Source: Allomuricauda sp. (GTDB taxonomy: Bacteria; Bacteroidota; Bacteroidia; Flavobacteriales; Flavobacteriaceae). From it: a DNA stretch of 49,227 bases. Under the pieces are notes generated by a model. The model saw nothing but the letters and a program-made list of their open reading frames with translations, had not been told where the DNA came from and searched no databases. The stretch's first letter is position 1. The number at the start of each line of letters is the position of its first letter. The DNA lies in the NCBI GenBank assembly GCA_028284725.1, contig JANQRD010000052.1:1-49227 (forward strand), given 5' to 3'. Both the position numbers and the translations under genes were made by a program. Below, in pieces: positions 17,066-25,405 of this stretch.

Positions 17066-18778
17066 TTAGTACCCAGGATTGTTTTGTACTGGATTTTCCA
17101 CATTGGCATCTATAAACTTTTGTGGGATAGGATAGAGTACATCCCTGAAGTCATCAATGTTTGGACTTGCATTGTCATTGTGCAATCTTGTTCTTGTGAC
17201 CCAACTATTGGTTCGCAACAGGGTATATCTCCTGTGTTCTTCAGAAAAAAGTTCCCTAGCCCTTTCATCCAATATAAAATCCAAGCTCACATCTCCTGCA
17301 TTTATTTGGGGAGCGTTTGCCCTGTCACGCAAAGCATTGATTGTTACAGCAGCATTATTGGAATTCCCGTTTAAGAAATAAGCTTCTGCCAACAACAGAT
17401 ATGTATCGGCCAAGCGGAGGTAAATGAAGTCTTTATATGAACGGGATGCCCTATCCGAAGCAGGATCATCCGTAGGATCTAAATTGGTGTCAAAATCCCA
17501 TTTTCTGGTAAATACCCTGAAACGGTCGTTTCTAGGGTCTGGTTGGGATGGGTCAAATCTCAAAAACAAAGTATCCCCTGGGCTCCCTAAAGAGGCACGA
17601 TCAATTTCGTTCAACGTCATAAAATATCGCCACGCATGCTGACCTCCTCTATCATCGTTCACATCTAGAAAATCCTCTGCAGAAGTTGCTTCGGAATCAT
17701 ATAGATTCAACATAAAGTTTGTTGCGGATACGCGGTTCAATCCCCTTCCACCTCGTTCTTGTGTTACTGTTAAGCCCGGACCGAATTGCGAAGTGGAATC
17801 ATAATTGGCGATGAACCATCGTCTCATAATATTGTTCCCTTCACCACCAACTGTTTCGAACTCAGCTGGAAAAATCCATAAAACTTCTGTATTTCCCTCA
17901 CTAGGGTTGGTATTACCCTCAAGGAACATATCTGAATAGGGAGTTCCAGATCCAGATGCATTTACGCCATACCTTGAGGTCACCAACGACCGTCCACTAT
18001 TGTTTATCGCATCAAGAGCTGTTTGGATGGCCAAATCGTATTCACCTTCCATAATGTAAAACTCAGTCAAATAATGTTGGGCAACAGCTCTAATGATACT
18101 TCCATCATTACGAAAAGAAACTGGAAGGTTTTGTGAAGCAAACTCTAAATCTACCCTAATTTGGGCCCTTATTTCTGATACGGGATTCCTTTCAAAATCT
18201 AAGCGAAAGTTAGAACCTGTGGTTTCCTCAACTACCAAAGGCACATCCCCATAAAGAAAGGTAAGATGTCGGTAACACCAAGCCCTTATGGTCCTTGCTT
18301 CAGCCGAAATCCTACTCAGAACTTCAGGGGCAATATTGTCGCCAGTAAAATTTTCCGCTCTGTTGATAATGGTATTTGCCACCAACACTGTTTCGTAAAG
18401 CCAATCGAAAACTCCTTCAAAACCATTTTGCGCTCTATTGGACAAACTCTCATCTCCCCAATCATTTAAAAAACGAAAAGCATCCGGTCTGTTTCCATAC
18501 ATAATATCGGTACCGTTCATCATAATCTCCGCGACAAGGTTGTTTACGCTTCCTATGGGATTATCATTATTGGGCAATCCAGCACGCTCGATTCGAACAT
18601 TAGCATATAGACCATTTAATCCCGCATTGAAGCCAGCTTCATCTACGAAAAGATTATCTGGGGCTATGATGTCTTGTGTATCCTGATTCAAAAAATCGTC
18701 ACTGCACGAAATCAATAATGAAAACGTCAAAAGGCCAAATGCCAAATATCGATGAGCCATCTTTATCTTTTTTTTCAT
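17066..18778 (-). CDS. SusD/RagB-family outer membrane glycan-binding lipoprotein
   Basis: A 570-residue SusD homolog: lipobox SCSDDFLNQDTQDIIAPDNLF, a SusD signature, TPR-like helices (RTIRAWCYRHLTFLYGDVPLVVEET) and a C-terminal YLRLADTYLLLAEAYFLNG followed by LNALRDRANA-type sequence and DERARELFSEEHRRYTLLRT. It forms the lid of the SusC transporter and binds oligosaccharides outside the cell. It is 11 bp downstream of susC and clearly co-transcribed with it. The substrate is not readable from the sequence. Confidence 0.97.
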   Translation of the reverse strand: MKKKIKMAHRYLAFGLLTFSLLISCSDDFLNQDTQDIIAPDNLFVDEAGFNAGLNGLYANVRIERAGLPNNDNPIGSVNNLVAEIMMNGTDIMYGNRPDAFRFLNDWGDESLSNRAQNGFEGVFDWLYETVLVANTIINRAENFTGDNIAPEVLSRISAEARTIRAWCYRHLTFLYGDVPLVVEETTGSNFRLDFERNPVSEIRAQIRVDLEFASQNLPVSFRNDGSIIRAVAQHYLTEFYIMEGEYDLAIQTALDAINNSGRSLVTSRYGVNASGSGTPYSDMFLEGNTNPSEGNTEVLWIFPAEFETVGGEGNNIMRRWFIANYDSTSQFGPGLTVTQERGGRGLNRVSATNFMLNLYDSEATSAEDFLDVNDDRGGQHAWRYFMTLNEIDRASLGSPGDTLFLRFDPSQPDPRNDRFRVFTRKWDFDTNLDPTDDPASDRASRSYKDFIYLRLADTYLLLAEAYFLNGNSNNAAVTINALRDRANAPQINAGDVSLDFILDERARELFSEEHRRYTLLRTNSWVTRTRLHNDNASPNIDDFRDVLYPIPQKFIDANVENPVQNNPGY

Positions 18779-18789
18779 TTGTCTACTTT

Positions 18790-21741
18790 TTAAAAATTAA
18801 CATTTAACCCGAATACGTATTGTTTTTGCAAAGGAACTCCTTGCTGATTGGATAACTCTGGATCTAATCCAGTCCAATCGGTAAAAGTCACAAGATTAAT
18901 TCCGGTAGCGTATAGTTTAATCGAAGTATCCGAGTTTGGAAAGATGTCACCATCTAAAGTGTACGATACGGTAATATCTTTTATTCGTACAAAATCGGCA
19001 CTTTCAAAGAAAGGAACACTAAAAGGATTCGCCAAAGGACTGTTTCTATGAAATGTGTTGATCGGGTTTTCAGGAGTCCAATGCTCGTTTACAATCCAAT
19101 TTCTTGTCACACCTCCGAAAACATTTTCTTGAAATCTATTGTTCTCTCGTATTACCCCTCCAACACCTTGGGCAAAAACGCTTAGGGCAAATTTTTTGTA
19201 TTTGAAAGTCTGTGAAAGCCCAAAGGTTGTTTTAGGATCTCGTTGTCCTTGTACCACTCGGTCGTCGTTTTGGGATATATTACGAACAATTTCACCATTT
19301 TCATCAACCGCAGTATTTGCAACATCTCTAACACGGACATCACCAGGCACGGCATCAGGTTGTGCGGAGTTGGCTATATCATCTCCTTCCTGCCAAATAC
19401 CGTCAAACTGGAAATCAAAATTCGTTCTAATGGCTTCACCCACTATTAAGGTATTGGCCAAATCCTCTTCTGGACCTCCCAAAGAGACTATCCTATTCTC
19501 ATTAAAACTAAAGTTTCCTGAAAAACTCCAAGTAAAATCTTCAGTATTGATCAACGTACCGCCCAACTGCACCTCTATACCTTTGTTCTCTGTTTCACCG
19601 AGGTTGGAGGTGACTTCTTCCAAACCATTTGGAGTAGGTATTTGTCTATCCAGTAATAAATCTCTGGTTTCTGTCAAATAGGCGTCCACCGAGAGCTGAA
19701 TGTTATTATTGAAAAGTCCAAAGTCAAGACCTATATTGGATGTTTCACTGGTTTCCCATGTCAATCGGTTGTTGGCAAGCGTTCGCGGAACAAATCCTGG
19801 AGCTGGATTGGTACCATCTAAGAATGAACGGTTTCTTAACCTGGCCAGATTGTCGAATTCACCAACGTCCTGATTTCCGTTTACTCCATAAGTAAGTCTT
19901 AATTTCAGGGAGTTAAACCAACCTCCTTGATTGAAAAAAGATTCGTTATGCACGTTCCATGCAAAGGCAGCGGAGCCAAAATCTCCAAATCTGGTATCTT
20001 CCCCAAACCCAGAGAAACCATCTCTCCTGTATGTTAAGGTAAAATTATATCGGTTATCAAACCCATAGTTCACCCTAGCCATCTGAGATAAAAGCTGCGA
20101 GGCTAAAAAACGTGACCTTGAAGTAGATTGTATTCCGTTCGCAGCCAAATCAAATTGATTGAAGGTCAATAAATCATTTGGAAACCCAGAGGCTTCGAAT
20201 TCATCTCTTCTATCCCTTGTTTCTTGGGCGCTATATAAAAGAGTGGCACCGATTCTGTGTTTGCCCCATTCTTTATCATACGTGATTATGTTCTCTAAAA
20301 GATAATTTTCTTCCAAACGATCTGTTACTAATGCAACCCCTCCGTTTATCTGACCATTTCTTGTATTACGGCCTTCATAGTTCCTGTCGGAATTTGTTTC
20401 ATATTCCACACCGGTATTAAGTCGGTATTTTAAACCTTCTACCCATGGAATACTTACCTCTATATAATTTGAAGTGAAGACCCTAAAGCCTATATCCTCA
20501 TTGATTTCCAATGTTGGCAATAATGGATTGAGAAAGAAAACTGCATCGGGGTTGGGGATAATTCTAAGATCTCCATTCTCTTCAAATGCGGTAGTCAAAG
20601 GATTGGCAAAAAAAGCCCCTTGTTCCCCAGAAAATTGAGCATCTTGACCTGAACGATCAAATCTAGCAATTTGAGTTGCAGTTCCAAACTTTACATGCTT
20701 GCCAATGTTTACATTGACATTTGCTCTCAATGAAGTTCTTATAAAATCATCTCCTATAGACACCCCTTCCACATCCTGGTGCCCCAACGAAACAAAATAA
20801 TCTGCTTTTGAAGTCCCTCCCGCAACCGAGAGATTATAATCTTGCCTGATTCCCGTTCGGGTTGCCAAATCAACCCAGTCAACGGATTCGCCTCGGTTCA
20901 GAACTTCGATTTCAGAGGCAGAAAGAGATCCAGGCTCCCTAGTCTCCTTAAAAGCAGCAAAGCCTTGTCCAGAATACACTTCTGGCAAGTTTGCAATTTC
21001 ATTGATTCCGGTATATGTACTGAATGTCACTCTTAACCTTCCTTCAACACCTTTTTTTGTTTCAATTAAAATCACCCCATTAGCACCTCTAGAACCATAT
21101 ATGGCAGTAGAAGATGCATCTTTAAGCACATTGATGGATTTAATATCGTTGGGGTTTATTTCCGCCAAACCACCTGTATAAGGTATACCGTCCAATACAA
21201 CTAATGGAGTGTTTGAAGCATTAATGGAATTTCGGCCTCGAATTAGAATACCAACATCGCCTTGTTCAGCACTGGATACATTTTGGTTTATGGTAATACC
21301 AGGGAGCGCACCCTGTAAGGATTGGGTAAAGTTAGTATTGGGCTTATCCTCCAATCTTTCAACGGAAACAGTCGAAATGGCACCAGTAACATCGCTCTTT
21401 CTTTGAGACCCATAACCAACCACAACTACTTGGTCCAAAATGGTAACATCCGCAACAAGTGAAACATTTATCTCATTTGAGCTTCCCACAGTAACTTGTT
21501 TCAGAACATACCCAATAGTGCTGAACTCCAAAATTTCTCCCTCACTTACCTGAATACTGTAGTTTCCATCAAAATCGGCAGAAACCCCACGGGTAGTACC
21601 TTGGACAATTACATTTGCTCCAGGAATGGGTGTTCCATTATTCTCATCGACCACTTTGCCCGAAACGGCCTTCTCTTGCGCCAGAATAGTTGCATACCCT
21701 ATAAAAAAGAGAAGAAACCACCTAATCTTTGTTGTTTTCAT
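18790..21741 (-). CDS. SusC/RagA-family TonB-dependent outer membrane transporter
   Basis: A 983-residue TonB-dependent receptor with a signal peptide (ending ILAQ), an N-terminal carboxypeptidase-regulatory-like domain (VSGKVVDENNGTPIPGANV), a TonB-box-like region (DQVVVVGYGSQRKSDVTGAI), the plug (SINVLKDASSTAIYGSRGANGVILIETKKG) and a long beta-barrel ending QKQYVFGLNVNF. It imports oligosaccharides across the outer membrane together with SusD. It is the first gene of a nine-gene minus-strand operon running to 7203. The paired palindromes at 21831-21900 are 90-160 bp upstream of its ATG, so it is probably under the same LacI-type control as the uronate operon. No sigma/anti-sigma pair or hybrid two-component sensor accompanies it. 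Confidence 0.98.
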   Translation of the reverse strand: MKTTKIRWFLLFFIGYATILAQEKAVSGKVVDENNGTPIPGANVIVQGTTRGVSADFDGNYSIQVSEGEILEFSTIGYVLKQVTVGSSNEINVSLVADVTILDQVVVVGYGSQRKSDVTGAISTVSVERLEDKPNTNFTQSLQGALPGITINQNVSSAEQGDVGILIRGRNSINASNTPLVVLDGIPYTGGLAEINPNDIKSINVLKDASSTAIYGSRGANGVILIETKKGVEGRLRVTFSTYTGINEIANLPEVYSGQGFAAFKETREPGSLSASEIEVLNRGESVDWVDLATRTGIRQDYNLSVAGGTSKADYFVSLGHQDVEGVSIGDDFIRTSLRANVNVNIGKHVKFGTATQIARFDRSGQDAQFSGEQGAFFANPLTTAFEENGDLRIIPNPDAVFFLNPLLPTLEINEDIGFRVFTSNYIEVSIPWVEGLKYRLNTGVEYETNSDRNYEGRNTRNGQINGGVALVTDRLEENYLLENIITYDKEWGKHRIGATLLYSAQETRDRRDEFEASGFPNDLLTFNQFDLAANGIQSTSRSRFLASQLLSQMARVNYGFDNRYNFTLTYRRDGFSGFGEDTRFGDFGSAAFAWNVHNESFFNQGGWFNSLKLRLTYGVNGNQDVGEFDNLARLRNRSFLDGTNPAPGFVPRTLANNRLTWETSETSNIGLDFGLFNNNIQLSVDAYLTETRDLLLDRQIPTPNGLEEVTSNLGETENKGIEVQLGGTLINTEDFTWSFSGNFSFNENRIVSLGGPEEDLANTLIVGEAIRTNFDFQFDGIWQEGDDIANSAQPDAVPGDVRVRDVANTAVDENGEIVRNISQNDDRVVQGQRDPKTTFGLSQTFKYKKFALSVFAQGVGGVIRENNRFQENVFGGVTRNWIVNEHWTPENPINTFHRNSPLANPFSVPFFESADFVRIKDITVSYTLDGDIFPNSDTSIKLYATGINLVTFTDWTGLDPELSNQQGVPLQKQYVFGLNVNF

Positions 21742-21830
21742 ATAGTAATCATTTATTTTCTAGGTTAGCAATACTTTAATCGATTTTAACTGAAATTAAA
21801 ACATCATGCAATGGCAATTCAATTATGATT

Positions 21831-21900
21831 CGTGTACGCACACGGTACTTTTTAAAATAAAATCCTTAACAAGGACCGTAATATTTCGTGTGCGCACACA
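21831..21900. promoter_or_regulatory. Paired palindromic operators upstream of susC
   Basis: CGTGTACGCACACG at 21831-21844 is identical over all 14 bases to the site at 4993-5006. CGTGTGCGCACACA at 21887-21900 contains the perfect palindrome GTGTGCGCACAC seen at 5024-5035. Here the two centres are 56 bp apart instead of 30. The order and orientation are kept. The pair lies between the susC start and the mobile element, where the PUL promoter must be. The likely function is binding of the LacI-type regulator encoded at 5138-6229. Confidence 0.8.
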
Positions 21901-22566
21901 AATTTAAATACTTTTTTGTATAATAAACAATTTTTCTTCTAAAATATTTTGTTTTCTTGTTAGTCCTATGGTTAAAACAAAGCTTTTGCACGCAATCTAA
22001 AGTTAAGCCAAGATGCTTAAAAGTTGATATACAGGATGATTATGAAACTACTTTTTGATGAAAAGAGAATTGATCTCCATAGGTTTTCAAAAAATATAAT
22101 CCTTTGGCATCTCCTATTGGAAACGTTTTTGAAAGTGGCCCAGTTTGACAGGACTCAGTGGCTCAATTTTGCAAGAATTTGCATGAATATTCATATTATA
22201 TGATCCGATAATTGTATATATGTATATCCATATATTTATATTGGTCATGCCCCACAATGGCTCAAGGCCTTTTATGGCGTTTCCGTTGCGATAAGAAAGT
22301 AGAGCGGACGGGACCTACTTGTTCCCCCGTGTCATCTCCCTGCAAAAAGAGATTCCCGATGTTTTATCTGCCACGGTCAAATGATCGTTACGACCCATGG
22401 AACCGGCATGGCAGGTCTTTTCAAAAGGTTCTTTGTGGTAAGGGGAGGGGAAGTCGCTCCCAAAGGGGTGCCGCTCCCTGTGAGGGCATGGTTCCGTCCA
22501 TGTTTTTTCCTTCCCTTGCCATAATATTTCCCCGGACATCAATAAGGGATTTTCATTAGTCCCATT

Positions 22567-22592
22567 TGCTGTACATAAAGTTATGTACAGCA
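22567..22592. repeat. Perfect 26-bp inverted repeat
   Basis: TGCTGTACATAA (22567-22578) is followed by two bases and its exact complement (22581-22592). It could be an operator for an element-encoded regulator, a recombinase site or part of the transfer origin. It is not followed by a T-run, so it is not a typical terminator. Confidence 0.6.
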
Positions 22593-22661
22593 ATCCCCTT
22601 TTCATATTTCAATTGCCATTAGGTTTGCCATAAGTTGATCAGAGGTCACGGAGCAAGTTGT

Positions 22662-22679
22662 GTTTTTGCTAACAAAAAC
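22662..22679. other. Candidate origin of transfer hairpin
   Basis: GTTTTTG-CTAA-CAAAAAC forms a perfect 7-bp stem with a 4-base loop, followed at once by CCTGCGCACTTCG. It is 50 bp upstream of mobC. An inverted repeat followed by a GC-rich nick region next to the relaxase genes is the usual arrangement of oriT. The nick position is not determined. Confidence 0.45.
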
Positions 22680-22729
22680 CCTGCGCACTTCGTTTGCAGA
22701 TGGCCATGTGACCCGTTAAAACCATTGAG

Positions 22730-23077
22730 ATGGCAAGACCAAAAAAAGAGTTTCATTCACGCAAATCGGTACAGGTCAATATCAGGATGACCGTCCAGGA
22801 ATATTTAAGGGTCTCTACCAATGCAGGAACACTTGGGATATCCATCACGGATTATATCCGAAAAACATGTACTGGAAAATCCCTGCCGACCAAAAAGGTA
22901 AATCCTTTGGACCGGGAACTATTTGTGCAGTTGAGCCGAATTGGCAACAACCTGAACCAACTCACTAGGGTTGTAAACTCAGGTATTCGAGACCCATTTA
23001 GTATTTCTAAACAATTAGAGGAGGTAAAAATTCTATTGAAATACCTCAAATCAAATATCGCAAACAATGATAGGTAA
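22730..23077 (+). CDS. mobC: MobC-family relaxosome accessory protein
   Basis: A 115-residue basic protein starting MARPKKEFHSRKSVQVNIRMTVQEYLRV, a ribbon-helix-helix DNA-binding N-terminus. It is followed by LNQLTRVVNSG, the RIGNNLNQL(T/A)R-type signature of MobC relaxosome proteins. It should bind oriT and help the relaxase nick it. It overlaps mobA by 11 bp. The candidate oriT lies just upstream. Confidence 0.87.
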   Translation: MARPKKEFHSRKSVQVNIRMTVQEYLRVSTNAGTLGISITDYIRKTCTGKSLPTKKVNPLDRELFVQLSRIGNNLNQLTRVVNSGIRDPFSISKQLEEVKILLKYLKSNIANNDR

Positions 23078-24119
23078 GATTGTCATAGGGAAGGATTTTT
23101 ATGGTGTTCTCGCCTACAATGAAAAAAAGGTAGATGAAGGAGTAGGATATGTTATCGATTCCAATATCGAACATTCCACTCCGGTCAGCATGACCAATGA
23201 GTTCAATTTGATAAGGCAGTTGCGACCTAGATTGGGAAAGGCTGTTTTCCATGTCTCCTTGAACTTGCCCCATTCGGATACTTTGAACGATAAAGACTTT
23301 GCTTCGTTTGGATGCGATTATCTCATGAAAATGGGGTTTGACAACAACCAGTTCATCATGTACCGCCATACCGATACAAAGCACGAGCATATCCACATCA
23401 TCGCCAACAGGGTCAGGTATTCGGGGAGGCTGACAAGCGACAGCAACATTAAGAGACAAAGCCGTGAAGTGCTCAATGATCTGGAAAAGAAATATGGACT
23501 GACCCAAATTCCGGTAAAGGCCAATTCCAAAAAATCCCTTGACCAAAAGGAGATTGAAAAGACATTGAGAACGGGTAACGTACCCATCAAGCTTATTCTG
23601 CAGGATGAAATCGGGAACGCCATTAAAAAAGCAAAGGATACAGCAGAGTTTGTCAAGATCCTTAAAGAGAAAAATATATCGCCAAGGTTCAATGTCAGCA
23701 AGACCACAGGCCGGGTATCCGGGATATCGTTCCGATACGAAGCTGTCATATACAAGGGAAGCTCGCTTGGCAAGAAGTATTCATGGAACAATATCATCAA
23801 ACACATCGATTATGGGCAAACAAGAGACCGTGCAATTGTTCTCGAAAATAGCCATCCAAATGGAGCAACTGCAAAGTCTGCTGGAGCAATCGCAAATGGA
23901 ACACAAAGAGTTATCAAGGTGCCAGCGGGAGATGCTGAACGGGCTCAAAATGCTCATGAAAAACCAGAGCACCATGTGGCAAAAAATCAAGGAATTGGAT
24001 GGGTAGCTCCATTGGTAGAGGACAATCCATGGAACGCTTTCAAACTGGAGCTTGACGATATGGATAGGTACAAGCGTAAAAAGCGAAGAAAAAAGAAAGG
24101 AAAAGGATTCAATCTTTAG
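23067..24119 (+). CDS. mobA: MobA/VirD2-like relaxase (MobP-type)
   Basis: A 350-residue relaxase. The HUH-type histidine motif HTDTKHEHIHIIANRV is at residues 101-116, with metal ligands His106, His108 and His110. Tyr17 in the N-terminal LAYNEKKV is the likely nucleophile. The protein nicks oriT and pilots the DNA strand into a recipient through a helper conjugation system. It is short compared with full relaxases and lacks a helicase or primase domain. The C-terminus is strongly basic (RYKRKKRRKKKGKG). It is translationally coupled to mobC. Confidence 0.9.
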   Translation: MIGKIVIGKDFYGVLAYNEKKVDEGVGYVIDSNIEHSTPVSMTNEFNLIRQLRPRLGKAVFHVSLNLPHSDTLNDKDFASFGCDYLMKMGFDNNQFIMYRHTDTKHEHIHIIANRVRYSGRLTSDSNIKRQSREVLNDLEKKYGLTQIPVKANSKKSLDQKEIEKTLRTGNVPIKLILQDEIGNAIKKAKDTAEFVKILKEKNISPRFNVSKTTGRVSGISFRYEAVIYKGSSLGKKYSWNNIIKHIDYGQTRDRAIVLENSHPNGATAKSAGAIANGTQRVIKVPAGDAERAQNAHEKPEHHVAKNQGIGWVAPLVEDNPWNAFKLELDDMDRYKRKKRRKKKGKGFNL

Positions 24120-24127
24120 GAGTCACT

Positions 24128-24433
24128 ATGAAAACAGAAACTATTGATAAGGCTAGTAAGCTGCAATCTTTAGAATTGTCTCACTCTGAAATCCAGGTGT
24201 TGGAGATGATACGCAGCAAAAGGTTCCTGTCCATCAAATTGGTAATCAAGAACGGGGAGGTCGATGTCATTGAAGGTCTCGAACGGATGGACACGGGAAA
24301 GCGTATCATCGATGTGCTGAAACAACATGATTATCAAAATCTGGAGATCAAACAGAGTAACGGTAAGATTGTCTGTGTGAACAGGACATTCAGGAAAAAA
24401 ATCAATCTTCCCACAAATACCAAGAGTTGTTGA
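24128..24433 (+). CDS. Hypothetical protein downstream of mobA
   Basis: 101 residues, beginning 8 bp after mobA with an AGGAGT ribosome-binding sequence before the ATG, so it is very probably real and co-transcribed. It contains a helical N-terminus (LELSHSEIQVLEMIRSKR) and a beta/alpha part (LSIKLVIKNGEVDVIEGLERMDTGKRIIDVLKQHDYQNLEIKQ). I do not recognise a family. Its position suggests a mobilization accessory or regulatory role. Confidence 0.65.
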   Translation: MKTETIDKASKLQSLELSHSEIQVLEMIRSKRFLSIKLVIKNGEVDVIEGLERMDTGKRIIDVLKQHDYQNLEIKQSNGKIVCVNRTFRKKINLPTNTKSC

Positions 24434-24569
24434 CCAATAACTCATAAGTATGGGATAAAAATGGTAATCCCACGAGGGATCAGATCGATTAAAAAAGGGT
24501 AAATTAAAGCCTGCTTTTACAAATACGGTAGTGACCTAAAGACATAGGAGCTGCTGACATTTATGGGAA

Positions 24570-24776
24570 ATGTCAAACGCAATAATTGGGCTGAAGCAAA
24601 AAAATAGAACATTCAACAGCACATGGCTCAAGACTTACGAAGGTTTTGAAGATTATACGGAAGAGGATGCTGAGAAAATCGTGGAGCAACTCCAACAACT
24701 CGCCAACATAGTTTGCGACCATGTCCAAAAAGGGGACATAAATGAAAGTAGCGTGTTAAGCAAAAAATGTAACTGA
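24570..24776 (+). CDS. Small hypothetical protein
   Basis: 68 residues with an amphipathic helical part (DYTEEDAEKIVEQLQQLANIVCDHVQKG). No family is recognised. It lies between mobA-associated genes and the HicB-like gene. Spacing of 137 bp upstream leaves room for its own promoter. The sequence does not look like a HicA toxin. Its reality rests on reasonable codon pattern and position only. Confidence 0.4.
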   Translation: MSNAIIGLKQKNRTFNSTWLKTYEGFEDYTEEDAEKIVEQLQQLANIVCDHVQKGDINESSVLSKKCN

Positions 24777-24931
24777 AAAATAGTTTTATTATCTTTGATA
24801 ATGGACAAGGTATTCGTTAGTTACGGTATATATGAAATAGCGGAGAAGGCAACCAAAACAATATTATAAACCTGTACGGAGACATATCCCGGAAATATTA
24901 CAGGACATATGTGCCAGAAAAAATAGATGTT

Positions 24932-25300
24932 ATGGGGGATAATTTGGAATATAATGGATATTTCGGTTCCGTGGAGTATAGTTCAGGGGACGGTGTGCTA
25001 CACGGAAAGATCATTGGAACAAACGATCTGATAATCTATCAGGGCAGTTCGGTGCAAGAGCTAAAGGAAGCTTTTGAAGAATCTGTCGATGGTTACCTTG
25101 AGACCTGTAGGGAACTGGGCAAAGAACCCGATAAATATTTTAAGGGCGTATTCAATGTCCGCACATCCGCTGAGATCCACAGGGAACTTTCGGTAATGGC
25201 CGAAAAGAAAAAAATGAAACTGAACGAACTGGTCAACAGGGCCTTTGACTTTTTGGTAAAGAACGAGGATAAAGTCTTGAACCAAGGCACACCCAAATAG
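24932..25300 (+). CDS. HicB-family antitoxin-like protein, solitary
   Basis: About 122 residues from ATG 24932 (GTG 24911 is the alternative start). YNGYFGSVEYSSGDGVLHGKI, then LIIYQGSSVQELKEAFEESVDGYLETC, is the RNase-H-like HicB fold. FNVRTSAEIHRELSVMAEKKKMKLNELVNRAFDFL is the C-terminal ribbon-helix-helix DNA-binding part. HicB normally neutralises the HicA mRNA interferase encoded next to it. No HicA-like frame with a dsRBD-type GWxxxRxxGSH pattern is visible on either side, so it appears orphaned and may act as a regulator. Confidence 0.82.
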   Translation: MGDNLEYNGYFGSVEYSSGDGVLHGKIIGTNDLIIYQGSSVQELKEAFEESVDGYLETCRELGKEPDKYFKGVFNVRTSAEIHRELSVMAEKKKMKLNELVNRAFDFLVKNEDKVLNQGTPK

Positions 25301-25405
25301 GGTAAAACATTTAAAGCTGTTTTGGAAGGAAGTATTCCAATTTACTGTGTAGATTATCATTTAAGAATCAGTGTAAAAGTAATAAATTATAAAAACGATG
25401 GAACC

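Larger units (their letters stand above)
21901..22729. other. Long intergenic stretch: PUL boundary and left part of the mobile element
   Basis: About 830 bp with no convincing gene. From 21901 to about 22200 the DNA is AT-rich. A 55-codon frame (22036-22203, +) opens after CAGG but resembles nothing I know, so I do not call it. From about 22240 the composition becomes clearly more GC-rich, with patchy inverted repeats and reading frames on both strands that look non-coding. This change marks a plausible left boundary of the mobilizable element. A perfect palindrome (22567-22592) and an oriT-like hairpin (22662-22679) follow before mobC. Confidence 0.6.

Noticed and set aside
22212..22605. 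Overlapping reading frames of 115 (plus) and 96 (minus) residues
   Set aside because: Both are rich in Arg, Cys and Pro with no domain pattern and overlap on opposite strands; they look like non-coding GC-rich DNA.
22600..22660. Duplicate tRNA-Arg 3' fragment as left att site
   Set aside because: Only a six-base match (GGTCAC) to the tRNA end is present, which is not significant.
25322..25405. Extended N-terminus for the Fic protein
   Set aside because: It needs a TTG start and adds no family-like sequence; ATG 25406 starts the helical N-terminus.
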